Numbered from the stretch's first letter, positions 51,201 through 59,187 are shown. The stretch: DNA of 64,000 nucleotides from Hyalella azteca (GCF_000764305.2 NW_025936119.1:281993-345992); one strand, 5' to 3'. The notes: generated by a model not told the origin, from the letters alone. Numbers and translations: made by a program.

Positions 51201-54200
51201 CAGACATAAATGCTGTACTGTGAGGCAGCAGACATAAATGCTGTGAAGTAGCAGACATAATTGCTGTACTATGATGTATCGAACAAGAAGGCTATACGGC
51301 AATGTAGCAGATATAAATGCTGTGAAGACAGTGAAGTAGCAGACATAAATGTTGTGCTGTGAATCAGCAAACATAAATGCTATGCTGTGAAGCAGCAGAC
51401 ATAAATGTTGTGCTGTGAAGTTAGTAACCACTGTATTACTACGGTTTTCTATAGTAACCCACATGAGAAAGAAGTCAGTCAACTAACTGCAGATAGAATT
51501 GATACCTACAACATATAGAGGCTTAGAGGTACAGTGAGGATAACTTAGTAACACAAACAGTGGGGCATACACAGCAACAGACTGAAGACATAGTAAGACA
51601 AACCCAGCAGCAGACTAAAAGCATTGTAGGAAGAATATAAAATAATAGATTAAAGACACAGCAAGAAAATCTGAAGAAAGGACAGAAATCAGTCGAACAA
51701 ACACCAACTGAACTGCCTAGCGATCAATACACAAGACACAAAACGAACCGAAGCATAAATCCCAGGACAAGATGAAGCAAGACAGCAAAGCCATGAGCGG
51801 CATTGAAGCCGTGGGACGTCGCTACAGCGATAGGACCCCAAGCAGTGTAGGCGATACAGCCAGCGCTGTAGGGCCTTAGAAAGACATGCAGTCTAATGCG
51901 AGGCATCGCTCGGGGGCGCCCGTATAGGTACACTTAAGGCTCGGCTTGTGCCACGTAACCAACTGTAAAACTAAGAAAACTGCCCACCATATCTTAGCTT
52001 CAAAATCACGGCTCTCACATAGAAGTTTTTTGTACACAAGAGGGCGCTCCCACATATACATAAGGCATAGCTTGTGCCCTGTACACTTCATGTAACAAAC
52101 TGTAAAACTAAGAAAACTAGTGACCATTTTGTAGCGTCAAAATCACGGCTCTCACATCGAAGTTTTTTGTACACAAGAGGGCACTCCCGCATATATACAA
52201 GGCATGGCTTGTGCCCTGTACACTTCATGTAACAAACAGTAAAACTAAGAAAACTGGTGACCATTTTGTAGCTTCAAAACAACGGCTTTCACGTTAAAGG
52301 TTTTCTGTACGCAGAAGCTGGACATGAAAAACACACATCATTGACCTCTGACTTGACGACAGAGCTCTACCACGAGGATAATCTCAAGTACAGTGAACCA
52401 AATAATAATACAAACCTTAGAGTTTCACTCCATCGTTTAGAAACCGTTAACGCAAATTTTAGGATTCAGTTCTACAGAATCAAAGAAGTTAGTGCAACAG
52501 CTTCCCTTTCATCATAACTATAACTCTAGGACCGCTGAAATCGAAACAAGAATGGGACTTTTGCGTAGTACGGGCATCTAGATCAGCAATAACAGCTTCG
52601 TACTGCAGTAGCAAGTAGCAACATCCATGCAGCAGTAGCAACATTCCATGCAGCAGTTAGCAGCATTCCATGCAGCAGTAGCAGCATTCCATGCAGCAGT
52701 AGCAGCATTCCATGCAGCAGTAGCAGCATTTCATGCAGCAGTATCAGCATTCCATGCAGCAGCAGCGGCAGCACTCCATGCAGCAATACCATCATTCAAT
52801 ACAGCAGCAGTCGCTACTGTTGCGCAAAAATCACGGCAGTCATCATCAATGCTGAGAACCTTTAATAAAGAGCAAATCATCGTCATCTCTCCAACGCATA
52901 CAAATAGAAAATAGACCTAAATATAAAATAAATCTAGAAGAGGCGTGGTCATCACCTTAGTAAAGAACTAAACAAACGACTGTCAGAAGACAAGGCCTGC
53001 GCTGTGCGGAGAAAGAGCGGCCTTATCTGCACATAATATCCTGCGCGAGTTGCAGATGTATGCTGCGCACGCTGCGTGTACGTCATGGATACACATGCAG
53101 CTGCATACACAGCTTCAGCACTCATGCTGCAGATATATGCAGTCACTGCATACACATTGCTGCAGCTGTATCAATGTTTCAGCTGTAAGTACGCAGCAGC
53201 TGTAAGCATGCTGCAGCTGTAATAGTGTTGCAGCTGTACGTGCGCAGCAGTTACAAACATGCTGCCGCACGCATGCTGCAGCTGTAATAGTGTTGCAGCT
53301 GTACGTGCGCAGCAGTTACAAACATGCTGCCGCACGCATGCTGCAGCTGTAATAGTGTTGCAGCTGTACGTGCGCAGACGCTACAAGCATGCTGCAGGTG
53401 TACGTGCGCAGCAGCTACAAGCATGCTGCAGCTGAAAGAGGTCTGCAGCTGTACATGCAGTGCAGCTGTGTATATCAATATACCATACCCCCTGAAGCTG
53501 ACGCAGCAACATCACCCAACAACAACACGCAGCAGGTTTGCATCAGCAGAAGGCATGCAGTCGCAGGCTTGTTGACACGCTAGGCATGCTACCACGCTGC
53601 ACTCACCTGCCACCTGCCAACTATACCGTCTTATGTGTACGTCCTTTCAATATATATAACACACTCAGAGAAATTAGTTAGAATTTTTCCACATTACGAT
53701 GCCCATTTCAACTGCCGTCTTATATGTACGTCGCTTCATTATATAACACACTAAGAGAAATTAGTTAAAATTTGTCCAAATTACGATGCCCATTTTGCCC
53801 TTGCGTGGCTCTTGCTGACCTAGTTTCGCTCGGTAAAATGGTGTATCATGGCTTAGTACTATTTGAAAAAGCAGATCTATCTTTTTATTATTATTGCATG
53901 TTCGTTCAAACGCGCGTAAATGAAGCCATTCGGCTTATGTCTGTCATGAACATTTGAGTACGATATCTGATATGCACTTTTTGCGCTCGTGATAATAGAA
54001 TATTGTAAACGTGTCATCAACATTCAAATAAATAATTTACCCCCCATTACGCTCGTGTTAATGGAATATTTTATAAAACACATAAGTATAGACTATAGAT
54101 ATATACCTACTAATTTCATCTACTTCAGCACAAGATTTCAATAAAAAATTGTGGTAAACATCATCAATCATAATTCTCATGATCTGTTGGCAGCAACTAA

Positions 54201-57200
54201 GTCGCTACACAAATTCTGATATTCTATTGATACTAAATTAATCCAATACAATTCAGAAAAACAATACAATAACTCGAATACAATTATAAGAATCACAATT
54301 CACAATATAGTCATAACAGAAACTATTTTGCAAGTAAGCAAACAAGAGAAAGGAATGTGATAAATACGCGGAAATATAAAAGAATTCTGTCTTCGTTGAC
54401 AGTGATACTGTTTCATGCGGTTGATGAGGTACGTGCAGGTGATGAATTGATAGCGTGACGAGCTTATCTTTTATCATAAAGGCTTATCACTTGAGCCGCG
54501 CTGACAGATCAGTCAATAATACAGGCTTCCATTATTATGTGAATGAAACCATAGATAAAAAATACTACCCAGCGACATCGCAAAGTCATCACCAATAAAT
54601 ATTATATGCTTGCACTTTTAGGATAACAATAAAGCTGCTGAAATATTTTAGACAAGCCAATCCGTGTCACAGTACGTTTGATAAAAAATGTCATTAATTT
54701 GCAGCAGAAAGAAATCTTGCTATACAAGCCTCTAGGCCTTACATCTAACTCAACATCTACATGTCTCTTCTACATCAACATCTACCTATCTCTTCTTCAC
54801 CAACATCAACACACCTCCTCTACATCACATCAACATATACCGTCTACAAGTAAATATATGCAGCATCCTTTATCCATTCATTTACGGGCATCACCCCTGT
54901 ACTCAAGCGCAACCCATGCATTCACGATTAAGTCATGAATGAATTTACACGACATGTATTTAATTAAATAGATTTTCGATTTACCAACGCCAACAAAAAG
55001 AAATTTATTATTCATCAATTTATCGAGAGAAAAACGTGAAATACATCGATAAAACGCCTTCTCCAAACAAACTCATTTACACAAAAGTGCAGTTATATAG
55101 CTCCTCACCGCACCCCAAAATGGTGCAGGGCACATCATTGATTGTAACGAGAACAGCTCTGAGAGAAAAAAGCACCGGCATCTGAAATTCAAATAACGTT
55201 GATAAAACGTTGTTTCAACGAAATAAAATCCTAATTAATGTTATTTCGACGTAATTTGCTTGGAAGCTTTGCTTTTGCCCGCGTGTATAGGCTGAGGCTA
55301 GCAGGTTGAGTACACAATGTCCCGGAGAAAGATTGAGATGCCCAAGCGAGCAATTCGATTGCCGGGTCATTTTTAACCTGCGTACGTAAAGTTATTCAAT
55401 ATTTATATTAATTTGCTGATTATAAGCAACTTTTTGATTCGAATTTATGTAGATGAGATTGTGTTCTTCATATAGTTAAGCTGATTCGATGATAATTTCA
55501 ACCGTTAACGTTTTGTTACTAAGATTAACGTTACATGACAGGCATGATGGCAAAAACAAAATTTTACACACAACATTTCGAACGAAGAGAGAGAAAAAAT
55601 TAATGTTTGCATCACTAGAAGCCATGCGTCGTTGCTGGAAAAATGCGGGGTAAAAAATCCCATACAGCGATGTTTTGTAACGGTTCTCATGATCACTAAC
55701 ATGAACGTTAAACATCATTTAGTTGTCTTTTAATTAAAAATTGCACCACCTAATTGAAAATAGTTGTCTTGTAATTGAGGATGGTAATTATATTAACATT
55801 AATATAGTCAAAACAATTGTGAATTCAATCCAATGGAACGTTTACATGACATTATTCGATAATTATTCCATAAATATTTAATATTCTGTTCGAAGTATCG
55901 CTTTGACGCGATACTTCCATTATATTACATTTATCGGCTCACAAGCCAAATAATTAATAATGATAGTATTCGAGTACCAACGCTTGTTGTTCTTGCTATT
56001 TAATGCAGACTTTCATTATATTACATTTATCGGCTCACAAGCCAAATAATAAATAATTGTAGTATTCGAGTACCAACGCTTGTTGTTCTTGCTATTTAAT
56101 GCAGACTTCCGTTATATTAAATTTATCAGCTCAAAAGCCAAATAATAAATAATTGTAGTATTCGAGTACCAACGCTTGTTGTTCCTGCTATTTAATGCAG
56201 ACTTCTGTCCTAACTTTCAGTATTTATCCAACATAGGTCGGACCTGTTCGTAAGTTCAGAATTTTTAGTTAATTGTAAATGTATTACTTTTCATTATCAT
56301 GAGTTGGCAAACATGATTCATTAAATAATAGTTGACAAACATTAGATGACATTTTTCATTGATAAGATCGTTCGAAGTTTCGTCTGCTTTGAAGTAAAAA
56401 GAACGTCGTGGAGCAGCTGCAGTAGGAGCCCTCGCCCGGGGCAATGTCGTTTGCCCTCGAATGGAATGTGGCAGAGAAGGGGAGGAGGGTAGGGGGGGCA
56501 AGGGGTATGAATGGGTGATTAGCGTAGGGTAGGATGGGGTATGATGGGGGTAAGATGGTGGTAAGGGAGGGTTAGCGTAGGGTAGGATGGGGTATGTTGG
56601 TGGTGAGGTGGGGTAAGGGAGGGTTAGGGAGGGGTAGGGTATGGTGGGGTTAAGAAGGGGCAAGGGAGGGTAGGGTGGAGCAAGCTAGGGTAGGGTGTGA
56701 GGGCAAATAAGTCAGGTACCTATACAAGAATGAGGCTACGGAAATCAAACAGAACGTACACGTGAAAGCCAGTCATGTGTCAAGGTTCAGTGTAAAGAGT
56801 GGCGAAAATCTTGAGGCGATGGCAATTTATTTCCTTAGGCATTGTTTTATCTGCAGCCGAACTCGGTTCAAAATTGTGCTTACCTAAATTAAATATTCCA
56901 CGACCTTGACTAGATTTATTGATTGGCCATAAATCTTTCATACAATTTTAAACTTGCAACAAAACCGCGCTCATTTTGCCGTGGTGCAGCAATGACATTT
57001 AACATTACTGAAAATTCGTAGGAGAGTCATAATAATAATTACTGAAGGCCTGAGGTCTAGAAGATAGACATATCAAAAAAAATTCGAACTCGAAAATCAA
57101 GATAAAAATTCCAAATTAAAGTGAAAGGATTAACAATGACGCTAAACTGATTCGAACACTCAGTGAACAACGGTTGTCACTCGGCGAGCACTCCCGACAA

Positions 57201-57893
57201 GTGACAAGTTACCGAAATGGTCGGACAGTAAAATGGTAATGGTGATCCCAATAAGTATCTTGTTACCTATACAACGTTCCAACACGTTTCACATGTCGGT
57301 AAATTCTAAACAAGCCATGCAGCTAAGCCTTTCATTGAGTGATTATAAATAACATAGAAGTATTATTTACAATTTGCCTAAGAAATCATATGTGTACATA
57401 GGCTTCGAACTGCAAGCGACACTATACGTATCAAATTCATGCTGGTTTATATTTTGGTGTAGTTTGGCGAAAGTTGTTCTTCAATGCAGGTTTCAATGAA
57501 GACCTGAGAGTATTTCTTATTGACAATTTTCTTATTGTTTTTCTCTACTCGGCGAATTAGTCTTTTGATAGGAATCAAAAACTCAAAGTTTATATTTTGG
57601 GAAGAACTTAACACATACTTAGTATTTAGTATTAGTATTTCATTATTCATTAGTATCATTTAGTATTAGTATTTCATTAACATACCGAGCTCTTCGACGA
57701 GCCGTAGCATGACTCCGCCAATATGCAGGTCGCTCTTTACCCTCAGCACGCGTTCCATCAACAAGTCTGTGATGAACACACGTAGCTCCCAGGACCCATC
57801 ACCGATAGTGAAGCCTGTGGAGGGCGTGGGTGTGGAGGACCCAGAGATGTTGTTGAACGAGTGGTTCGCGTTTCCGTTGTTGGTGGGGAACAT
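24120..57893 (-). CDS. Fit: Kindlin / Fermitin family integrin co-activator, spliced gene
   Basis: Twelve coding exons on the minus strand, all GT/AG and phase-consistent: 57893-57686, 34496-34260, 34055-33937, 33467-33357, 32541-32333, 32027-31817, 31221-31034, 30428-30200, 28778-28638, 25581-25345, 24618-24529, 24230-24120. Together they give 696 residues; kindlins are usually 680-710. Kindlins bind the beta-integrin tail, talin-synergistically activate integrins, and act at the membrane and adhesion sites (family knowledge). Seen: an F0 domain ([23 protein letters not shown]), F1 ([20 protein letters not shown]), a Ser/Asn-rich linker, F2 ([23 protein letters not shown]), an inserted PH domain, and F3 ending HKLTGGWA. 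About 25-28 residues at the PH-domain end are absent between exons 8 and 9. The QW pair of vertebrate F3 is AW here. Paralog (Fit1/Fit2-like) not resolved. Confidence 0.95.
24231..24528 (-). repeat. Fermitin last intron with about 22-bp tandem repeat
   Basis: About four copies of a unit like TTCACCAATCAGGCTCACAAG (24238-24328) directly abut the exon 12 acceptor. The rest of the intron is unremarkable. Confidence 0.85.
24529..24618 (-). CDS. Fit: Fermitin coding exon 11 (F3)
   Basis: 90 bp, 30 residues, acceptor AACTCAG, donor AAG|GTGAGT. It starts [20 protein letters not shown]. The vertebrate integrin-binding Gln-Trp pair precedes NVNW; here it reads Ala-Trp, Trp being kept. Confidence 0.95.
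24619..25344 (-). repeat. Intron with duplicated exon 10 donor region
   Basis: Three copies, spaced about 118 bp, of a segment including AAACTTTGATGGT and TTGTAA (around 25090, 25214 and 25341 on the plus strand). The last is the real end of exon 10 with its donor. A run of about 18 A is present near 24652-24670. Confidence 0.85.
25345..25581 (-). CDS. Fit: Fermitin coding exon 10 (F3)
   Basis: 237 bp, 79 residues, phase 0, acceptor GTTCGCAG, donor AAA|GTTTGT (weak consensus). It contains [39 protein letters not shown] and [17 protein letters not shown], classic kindlin F3. Copies of the donor region follow in the intron. Confidence 0.96.
25582..28637 (-). repeat. 3.1 kb Fermitin intron with several tandem duplications
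   Basis: Holds (a) about five copies of a 55-70-bp unit with GAGCAACATGGTTAGTA at 25585-25880, starting right at the exon 10 acceptor; (b) short interspersed AGAAAGGCAATTTACC-type repeats at 26200-26345; (c) a direct duplication of about 150 bp, 26548-26700 and 26711-26860; (d) copies of the exon 9 donor end at 28150-28575. No other gene seen. Confidence 0.8.
28150..28680 (-). repeat. Copies of the exon 9 3' end and donor
   Basis: Four copies or partial copies (about 28153, 28285, 28411 and 28521) of a segment with CTTGCCCCGAATTTTCCTTG and AGAAGCGCGGACTGAC precede the real one at 28638-28675, spaced 110-125 bp. Each carries about 25 coding bases and most keep the GT donor. Confidence 0.93.
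28638..28778 (-). CDS. Fit: Fermitin coding exon 9 (PH to F3 linker)
   Basis: 141 bp, 47 residues, phase 0, acceptor CTTCCAG, donor AAG|GTGTGT. It contains [16 protein letters not shown] and [16 protein letters not shown], matching kindlin sequence after the PH domain. Both its acceptor and its donor have partial copies in the flanking introns. Confidence 0.94.
28775..29040 (-). repeat. 138-bp tandem duplication at exon 9 acceptor
   Basis: CCTGGAAGTGAGTCATGGTGG at 28778 is mirrored by CTGTGGAAGTGTGCCATGGTTG near 28914; the T-rich and ATATAGCAGTATA parts follow in both copies. Confidence 0.85.
29046..29160 (+). repeat. Dispersed diverged repeat, copy B
   Basis: Partner of the 17.6 kb copy. 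It may be part of a longer element, as the following 200 bp are also different in composition. Confidence 0.75.
29397..29500. repeat. 21-bp tandem repeat
   Basis: Five copies of TATACCTGGTATGAGGCAC with a single substitution. Confidence 0.93.
30200..30428 (-). CDS. Fit: Fermitin coding exon 8 (PH domain)
   Basis: 229 bp, acceptor TTTATTGCAG, donor AGCGAT|GTGAGT. Encodes [20 protein letters not shown] at the start and ends TEYLLRFSD, which is most of the kindlin PH domain. The final beta strand is present but the C-terminal helix is not. The acceptor and first 15 coding bases are repeated twice more upstream. Confidence 0.94.
30429..31033 (-). repeat. Intron with triplicated exon 8 acceptor
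   Basis: Three copies, 52-53 bp apart, of a unit beginning GTGAACC(G/T)TCGTGGTCTGC (30414, 30467, 30519). The first is the true exon 8 start. The remainder to 31033 is AT-rich with no further structure recognised. Confidence 0.9.
31034..31221 (-). CDS. Fit: Fermitin coding exon 7 (F2 to PH linker)
   Basis: 188 bp, acceptor TTTCAG, donor ATGAA|GTGAGA. Encodes residues 366-427 including [18 protein letters not shown] and [14 protein letters not shown]. The equivalent acidic segment (DAALSDLEITLEGG-like) is found in vertebrate kindlins. The trailing AA plus exon 8 A makes Lys428. Confidence 0.94.
31222..31816 (-). other. Fermitin intron 6 with decoy donors
   Basis: Contains the 34-bp array described separately (31617-31816 within the intron). 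The remaining 31222-31616 shows no recognised feature. Confidence 0.8.
31617..31850 (-). repeat. 34-bp tandem array spanning the exon 6 donor (7 copies)
   Basis: Units start at 31617, 31651, 31685, 31719, 31753, 31787 and 31821. The last is the true coding end of exon 6. Each of the other six keeps TTACCTGA on the plus strand, i.e. TCAG|GTAA on the coding strand, identical to the genuine donor. Unit length is not a multiple of three. A few substitutions (GCGTCACT versus GCATCTCC) separate copies. Confidence 0.97.
31817..32027 (-). CDS. Fit: Fermitin coding exon 6 (F2)
   Basis: 211 bp, acceptor TTTAG, donor TTCAG|GTAAGA. Encodes Gly295 plus [36 protein letters not shown] and [13 protein letters not shown], very strongly conserved F2 sequence. 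The last 30 bp plus the donor are repeated six more times immediately downstream in the intron. Confidence 0.96.
32028..32332 (-). other. Fermitin intron 5
   Basis: 305 bp, GTTAGT to TTTAG. A short duplication built on ACACAACTGGAATCTTTA and TATACACA lies at 32208-32272. Nothing else. Confidence 0.75.
32333..32541 (-). CDS. Fit: Fermitin coding exon 5 (F1 loop to F2 start)
   Basis: 209 bp, acceptor CTACAG, donor GTGGG|GTTAGT. Encodes residues 226-294: Ser/Asn/Asp-rich linker, then [15 protein letters not shown] leading into F2 as in kindlins (…LLDKAKINQGWLDSS-type junction). The last two bases GG combine with exon 6 G to give Gly295. Confidence 0.92.
32542..33356 (-). repeat. Fermitin intron 4 with short repeats and a hairpin
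   Basis: Near the exon 5 acceptor, about four copies of a 25-bp unit with AAGAATCTTTC and GAAGAATCAGGAC (32567-32660), and a copy of the TAGGCATCATACATCAAGGAG segment near 32709. At the other end, an AT-rich inverted repeat adjoins the exon 4 donor (33245-33342). Confidence 0.8.
33245..33342. repeat. AT-rich inverted repeat beside exon 4 donor
   Basis: Repeated AACATTAATAA / TTATTAATGTT arms (11 bp) that can fold back several ways, ending 14 bp from the splice donor at 33356. Confidence 0.8.
33357..33467 (-). CDS. Fit: Fermitin coding exon 4 (variable F1 loop)
   Basis: 111 bp, phase 0 at both ends, acceptor GCTCAG, donor CCC|GTCAGT. Encodes 37 Ser/Asn/Thr-rich residues ([20 protein letters not shown] at its start). 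This is the poorly conserved F1 loop, so support rests on phase, the continuous frame and higher GC content. An AT-rich hairpin sits just past its donor. Confidence 0.82.
33468..33936 (-). other. Fermitin intron 3
   Basis: 469 bp; more than half is the minisatellite at 33631-33887. No coding sequence. Confidence 0.8.
33631..33887. repeat. 26-28-bp minisatellite with TGACGTAA in most units
   Basis: About nine copies of a unit reading TGACGTAACCAGGCCAGTCC then CTCTATCA. TGACGTAA is kept in nearly all units (one has TGACGCAA). It is close to the CRE/ATF bZIP half-site consensus. Confidence 0.92.
33937..34055 (-). CDS. Fit: Fermitin coding exon 3 (F1)
   Basis: 119 bp; two bases complete Gly149, then 39 residues beginning [20 protein letters not shown]. 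Donor [17 protein letters not shown] is a kindlin signature; the rest is basic and Gln-rich and leads into the F1 loop. Confidence 0.95.
34260..34496 (-). CDS. Fit: Fermitin coding exon 2 (F0/F1)
   Basis: 237 bp, acceptor TTTGCAG, donor ATGG|GTGGGT. Encodes residues 70-148 plus a split Gly codon. It contains [16 protein letters not shown] and [20 protein letters not shown], standard kindlin F0-F1 sequence. A diverged copy of its 5' end plus the acceptor lies about 100 bp further into intron 1 (34550-34610). Confidence 0.95.
34550..34610 (-). repeat. Diverged copy of exon 2 start and acceptor
   Basis: Aligns with 34449-34510: TCTCTGGCCACCACA against TCTCCGGCCACCACA, then GTGGT(C/T)C(G/A)A(A/C)CAGT and CTGYAAAC. 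The copy is 101 bp upstream in the gene sense and roughly 70 percent identical by eye. Confidence 0.8.
35161..35379 (+). other. Unrecognised 72-residue open frame
   Basis: ATG-started, less AT-biased than its surroundings, begins [20 protein letters not shown] and is predicted helical and polar. I recognise no family. It could be a transposon remnant or chance; sequence around 35480-35610 is similarly GC-rich. Confidence 0.2.
36114..36266 (+). repeat. Dispersed foldback repeat, copy 3
   Basis: Same architecture and orientation, arms TTAGCGCATTTTCTCA and TGAGAAAATGCGCT, here in Fermitin intron 1; the small palindrome has one change (CTGCAGCGAGT). Confidence 0.9.
36425..36690. repeat. Degenerate GAGCTAGA-type tandem array
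   Basis: Units of roughly 36-48 bp built from GGCGCTAGAGCTAGAGAGGG and AGCTAGAAGA. Confidence 0.9.
37140..37260. repeat. AAATACATAT-type tandem array
   Basis: Degenerate 10-13-bp units of AAATACATATA with a longer internal duplication of GTGGAACAAATACATAAGCG. Confidence 0.9.
38027..38790. repeat. About 110-bp repeats interrupted by a 21-bp array
   Basis: Units with TTCGTATCTAAAGGTCAAGT, AAGAAAGTAACC and TTAACTTGAAAACTA occur at about 38030, 38135, 38240 and 38655 (partial at 38755). Between them, five to six copies of AACAAGCGAATGAAGCAGCA plus one base lie at 38363-38480. Confidence 0.9.
39090..39362 (+). pseudogene. Degenerate open frame, possible retroelement remnant
   Basis: 90 residues starting [20 protein letters not shown]. 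The part NKKIVNK…F.ETC..E resembles the frame at 57447-57659 on the other strand, so both are likely copies of one mobile element. The family was not identified; a retroelement N-terminal segment is possible. Confidence 0.35.
39880..40016. repeat. 18-bp tandem repeat
   Basis: About eight copies of GGAAGCTGRARTTGGAGG. Confidence 0.93.
40220..40374. repeat. 42-bp tandem repeat
   Basis: About four copies of CCTACGTRCGGCAGGTACTA followed by CACGCCTCTTCCTACTGTTG; very little divergence. Confidence 0.95.
41859..42006. repeat. Imperfect direct repeat
   Basis: GGTAATTT… GTGTAATATCTCTATAGTAT…TCTAGCAGACA is echoed by GGTAATTTT…GTTTAATATCTTTAGTGTTT…TCTAGCAAGATA about 90 bp later. Confidence 0.75.
42335..42495. 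repeat. 31-bp tandem repeat
   Basis: Five copies of a unit with GGTGATCCCACACGAGGGCG and GCCAGCAGCCT, nearly identical. Confidence 0.95.
44050..44190. repeat. Tandem repeat with GACTGCACAACT
   Basis: GGCAATTGCCTATAGTGACT, GCACAACTGCAAACATGACT and GCACAACTAGGCAAT recur about twice to three times. Confidence 0.92.
45293..45616. repeat. 21-bp minisatellite, about 15 copies
   Basis: Unit AGCACAGCAGTGAAGTACGT plus one base. Length divisible by three and lack of stops leaves long frames open on both strands (STAVKYV and related repeats), which I do not regard as genes. Confidence 0.97.
46890..47070. repeat. Degenerate ATCGTACATGTCTGATAA-type array
   Basis: About six diverged units of 25-30 bp with (A/G)CATGT and TTACATCGT. 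Confidence 0.8.
47900..48000. repeat. 33-bp tandem repeat
   Basis: Three copies of GCGAGAAATATCGYAGCACA followed by TGTGCAACATGCG. Confidence 0.93.
48421..48646. repeat. Perfect 30-bp minisatellite, seven copies plus a partial
   Basis: The unit starts AGCCAGTGGCAGCACGGAGC. Seven copies (48421-48630) are identical to the base, then a partial copy with one change. Frames are open in all three forward registers and at least two reverse ones. Confidence 0.99.
48935..49090. repeat. Degenerate ACATTTGCGTGACAYGCAC-type array
   Basis: Four to five diverged copies with variable spacers such as CTTGTCCTCCRCAC. Confidence 0.85.
50340..51425. repeat. 1.1 kb minisatellite with GTAGACATGAATGCTGTAC
   Basis: Roughly forty units of 21-29 bp built on GATGTAGTAGACATGAATGC and TGTACKGT, with copy variants grouped along the array. 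A 60-bp non-repeat island near 50445-50510 interrupts it. Confidence 0.96.
51945..52275. repeat. About 128-bp tandem repeat, three copies
   Basis: Each unit has AACTGTAAAACTAAGAAAAC, TCAAAATCACGGCTCTCACA and TTTTTTGTACACAAGAGGGC; the last copy is diverged. Confidence 0.94.
52612..52805. repeat. 21-bp minisatellite (ATGCAGCAGTAGCAGCATTCC)
   Basis: About nine copies with scattered changes; the frames over it read HAAVAAF or similar and are not taken as a gene. Confidence 0.95.
53100..53470. repeat. About 61-bp repeat rich in CTGCAG/CAGCTG palindromes
   Basis: Units contain CATGCTGCAGCTGTAATAGT, GTTGCAGCTGTACGTGCGCA and GCAGTTACAAACATGCTGCC. Three good copies and diverged flanks. Confidence 0.94.
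53625..53800. repeat. About 85-100-bp direct duplication
   Basis: Both copies have GTCTTATRTGTACGTC, ATATAACACACT, GAGAAATTAGTTA and ATTACGATGCCCATTT. Confidence 0.9.
54740..54850. repeat. CATCAACATCTACCTATCTCTTCT-like short repeats
   Basis: Degenerate CTCTTCTACATCAACAT units, about five. Confidence 0.8.
55891..56200. repeat. 96-bp tandem repeat, three copies, with a hairpin at its edge
   Basis: Units start near 55911, 56009 and 56103 with ATTATATTACATTTATCGGC and TATTCGAGTACCAACGCTTG. At 55892-55917 GAAGTATCGC and GCGATACTTC form a perfect 10-bp stem. Confidence 0.95.
56460..56780. repeat. G-rich array plus unique tail, copy A
   Basis: Degenerate GGGTAGGGT/GGATGGGGTATG units (56460-56700), followed by GGCAAATAAGTCAG, AAGAATGAGGCTACGGAAAT and CAAACAGAACGTACACGTGA. 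The tail recurs at 59945-60001, so the block was duplicated. Confidence 0.9.
57447..57659 (-). pseudogene. Degenerate open frame related to 39.1 kb frame
   Basis: 70 residues ending [19 protein letters not shown] and [16 protein letters not shown]. It shares NKKIVNK and ETC with the plus-strand frame near 39.1 kb. Lies in Fermitin intron 1, just inside exon 1. Confidence 0.35.
57686..57893 (-). CDS. Fit: Fermitin coding exon 1 (F0 domain)
   Basis: 208 bp from ATG at 57893 to the donor CTCG|GTATGT. Encodes residues 1-69: a Ser/Thr/Asn-rich leader, then the F0 domain with [12 protein letters not shown] and [13 protein letters not shown]. The last base G joins exon 2 AC to make Asp, giving [18 protein letters not shown] as in kindlins. 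It is 23 kb from exon 2. Confidence 0.95.
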
Positions 57894-59187
57894 TTTCGAA
57901 GAGTTTCAATAACACTACGATGGCAGTACAATTTTACATATATTAAAGGCGCACTGTTAAGAACACTTAGATATCAAAAACATTCACTCAATATAAGCAT
58001 GGGCCGATTATATAAAGTTCTACACTAATAAGAAATTCAAAGTCACTGAGCACTGTAGAGTAGAGATTCAACTCCTTTCTTTCATCTTTATACAAACCAA
58101 CTAAAGATTAGTCAGAAATAAAATCTTCTTTCCATTGTATAACTTCAATATATTAATCTAATTTCCATAAAAAATCTGTGGGGAAGAGTCTCTGTATTAT
58201 AATTTGCATACAATTATACACTGCATACAAGCAGCAGTACCTATGGAAAAAGAAATTTTATTTTCTATCACTAATAATTTATACGGTACCTACCTAATAT
58301 TATTGTCAAGCACAATTTTTGTATAACGTGTGACAAATTATCAGCCTATGCATTTTCCAAACAATCATGACACACACAGCAAATGATACCCTCAATCATG
58401 GCAGGCAAAACTTGGATTACATCAACTTGTCCAGCTTCAATGGGGAAAAAGTTATAAATATGCTAATTAATGTTTGGAACTCAGAACATTAATGTAGCAG
58501 GCAACACAAAATTGAGAACTTTAATAATTTAAATTTAAACTCGAAAACATGCATACATCATAGAATAAATGAATTGAAGAATCTTCCCAATGATAATAAA
58601 AGTTTAAACATATTGAAGATGATTGTTGTTGTTGTAATTCCCTATCAGAGTATTGGCAACTAAGTAGGGGGGATCATAGGTTAGTTCTTCAGGGCACTCA
58701 GGCCACAGGACACAGTCTATGATCATCACCAGCCAACTGCCTAATTTCTCATCTTAAATATGGAGAAAAGCAGGCAAATTTTTGCAAATGATTTTAGAAA
58801 ATCATCTGTAAATTGATCAATTGTACCCATGATTCTTTGGAAAATTCTGCCTGATTTTCCAGATTGGACTTATGGGAGGTTTGTGCCACATTTTACAGTT
58901 TGGCACTAGGGACCAGTGGTGGGAAAATGCTAGCCAAATATCATACATAAGAAATTGGCTTAAATTTTGAGTAGACGAGGAAATTATTAAAAATGAACCG
59001 ATTATACAAAATCTCTGGCTCATCACTATGATTGCTAGGATATTTCCATTTCCCAATAAAAGTCTAATAGAGTATTATTGCACCTTATGAAAATTAATAG
59101 AATTGCAACAATATTACAATAAGTTCATGTTATTACTTAAACCTCCAACAGGCTCTAAGATATGTTGCTTTTGCCCTTTCTATTATA
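57894..59187. other. Fermitin upstream region
   Basis: Presumed 5' UTR and promoter side of Fermitin (minus strand). No core promoter element could be assigned and no coding sequence recognised. Confidence 0.5.

Larger units (their letters stand above)
34497..57685 (-). other. Fermitin intron 1 (23.2 kb), minisatellite-rich
   Basis: Runs from the exon 1 donor (GTATGT) to the exon 2 acceptor (TTTGCAG). No conserved exon recognised. It contains at least fifteen distinct tandem arrays listed separately, a third copy of the foldback repeat (36.1 kb), and a degenerate open frame at 39090-39362 that resembles one at 57447-57659. The many long open frames over the arrays are by-products of unit lengths divisible by three. 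Confidence 0.85.

Noticed and set aside
50454..51482. Long minus-strand frames rich in His, Tyr and Ser
   Set aside because: Cover the 1.1 kb minisatellite only; sequence follows the repeat unit.
56265..56663. 132-codon Pro-rich minus-strand frame
   Set aside because: Reverse reading of the G-rich repeat; composition is that of the repeat.
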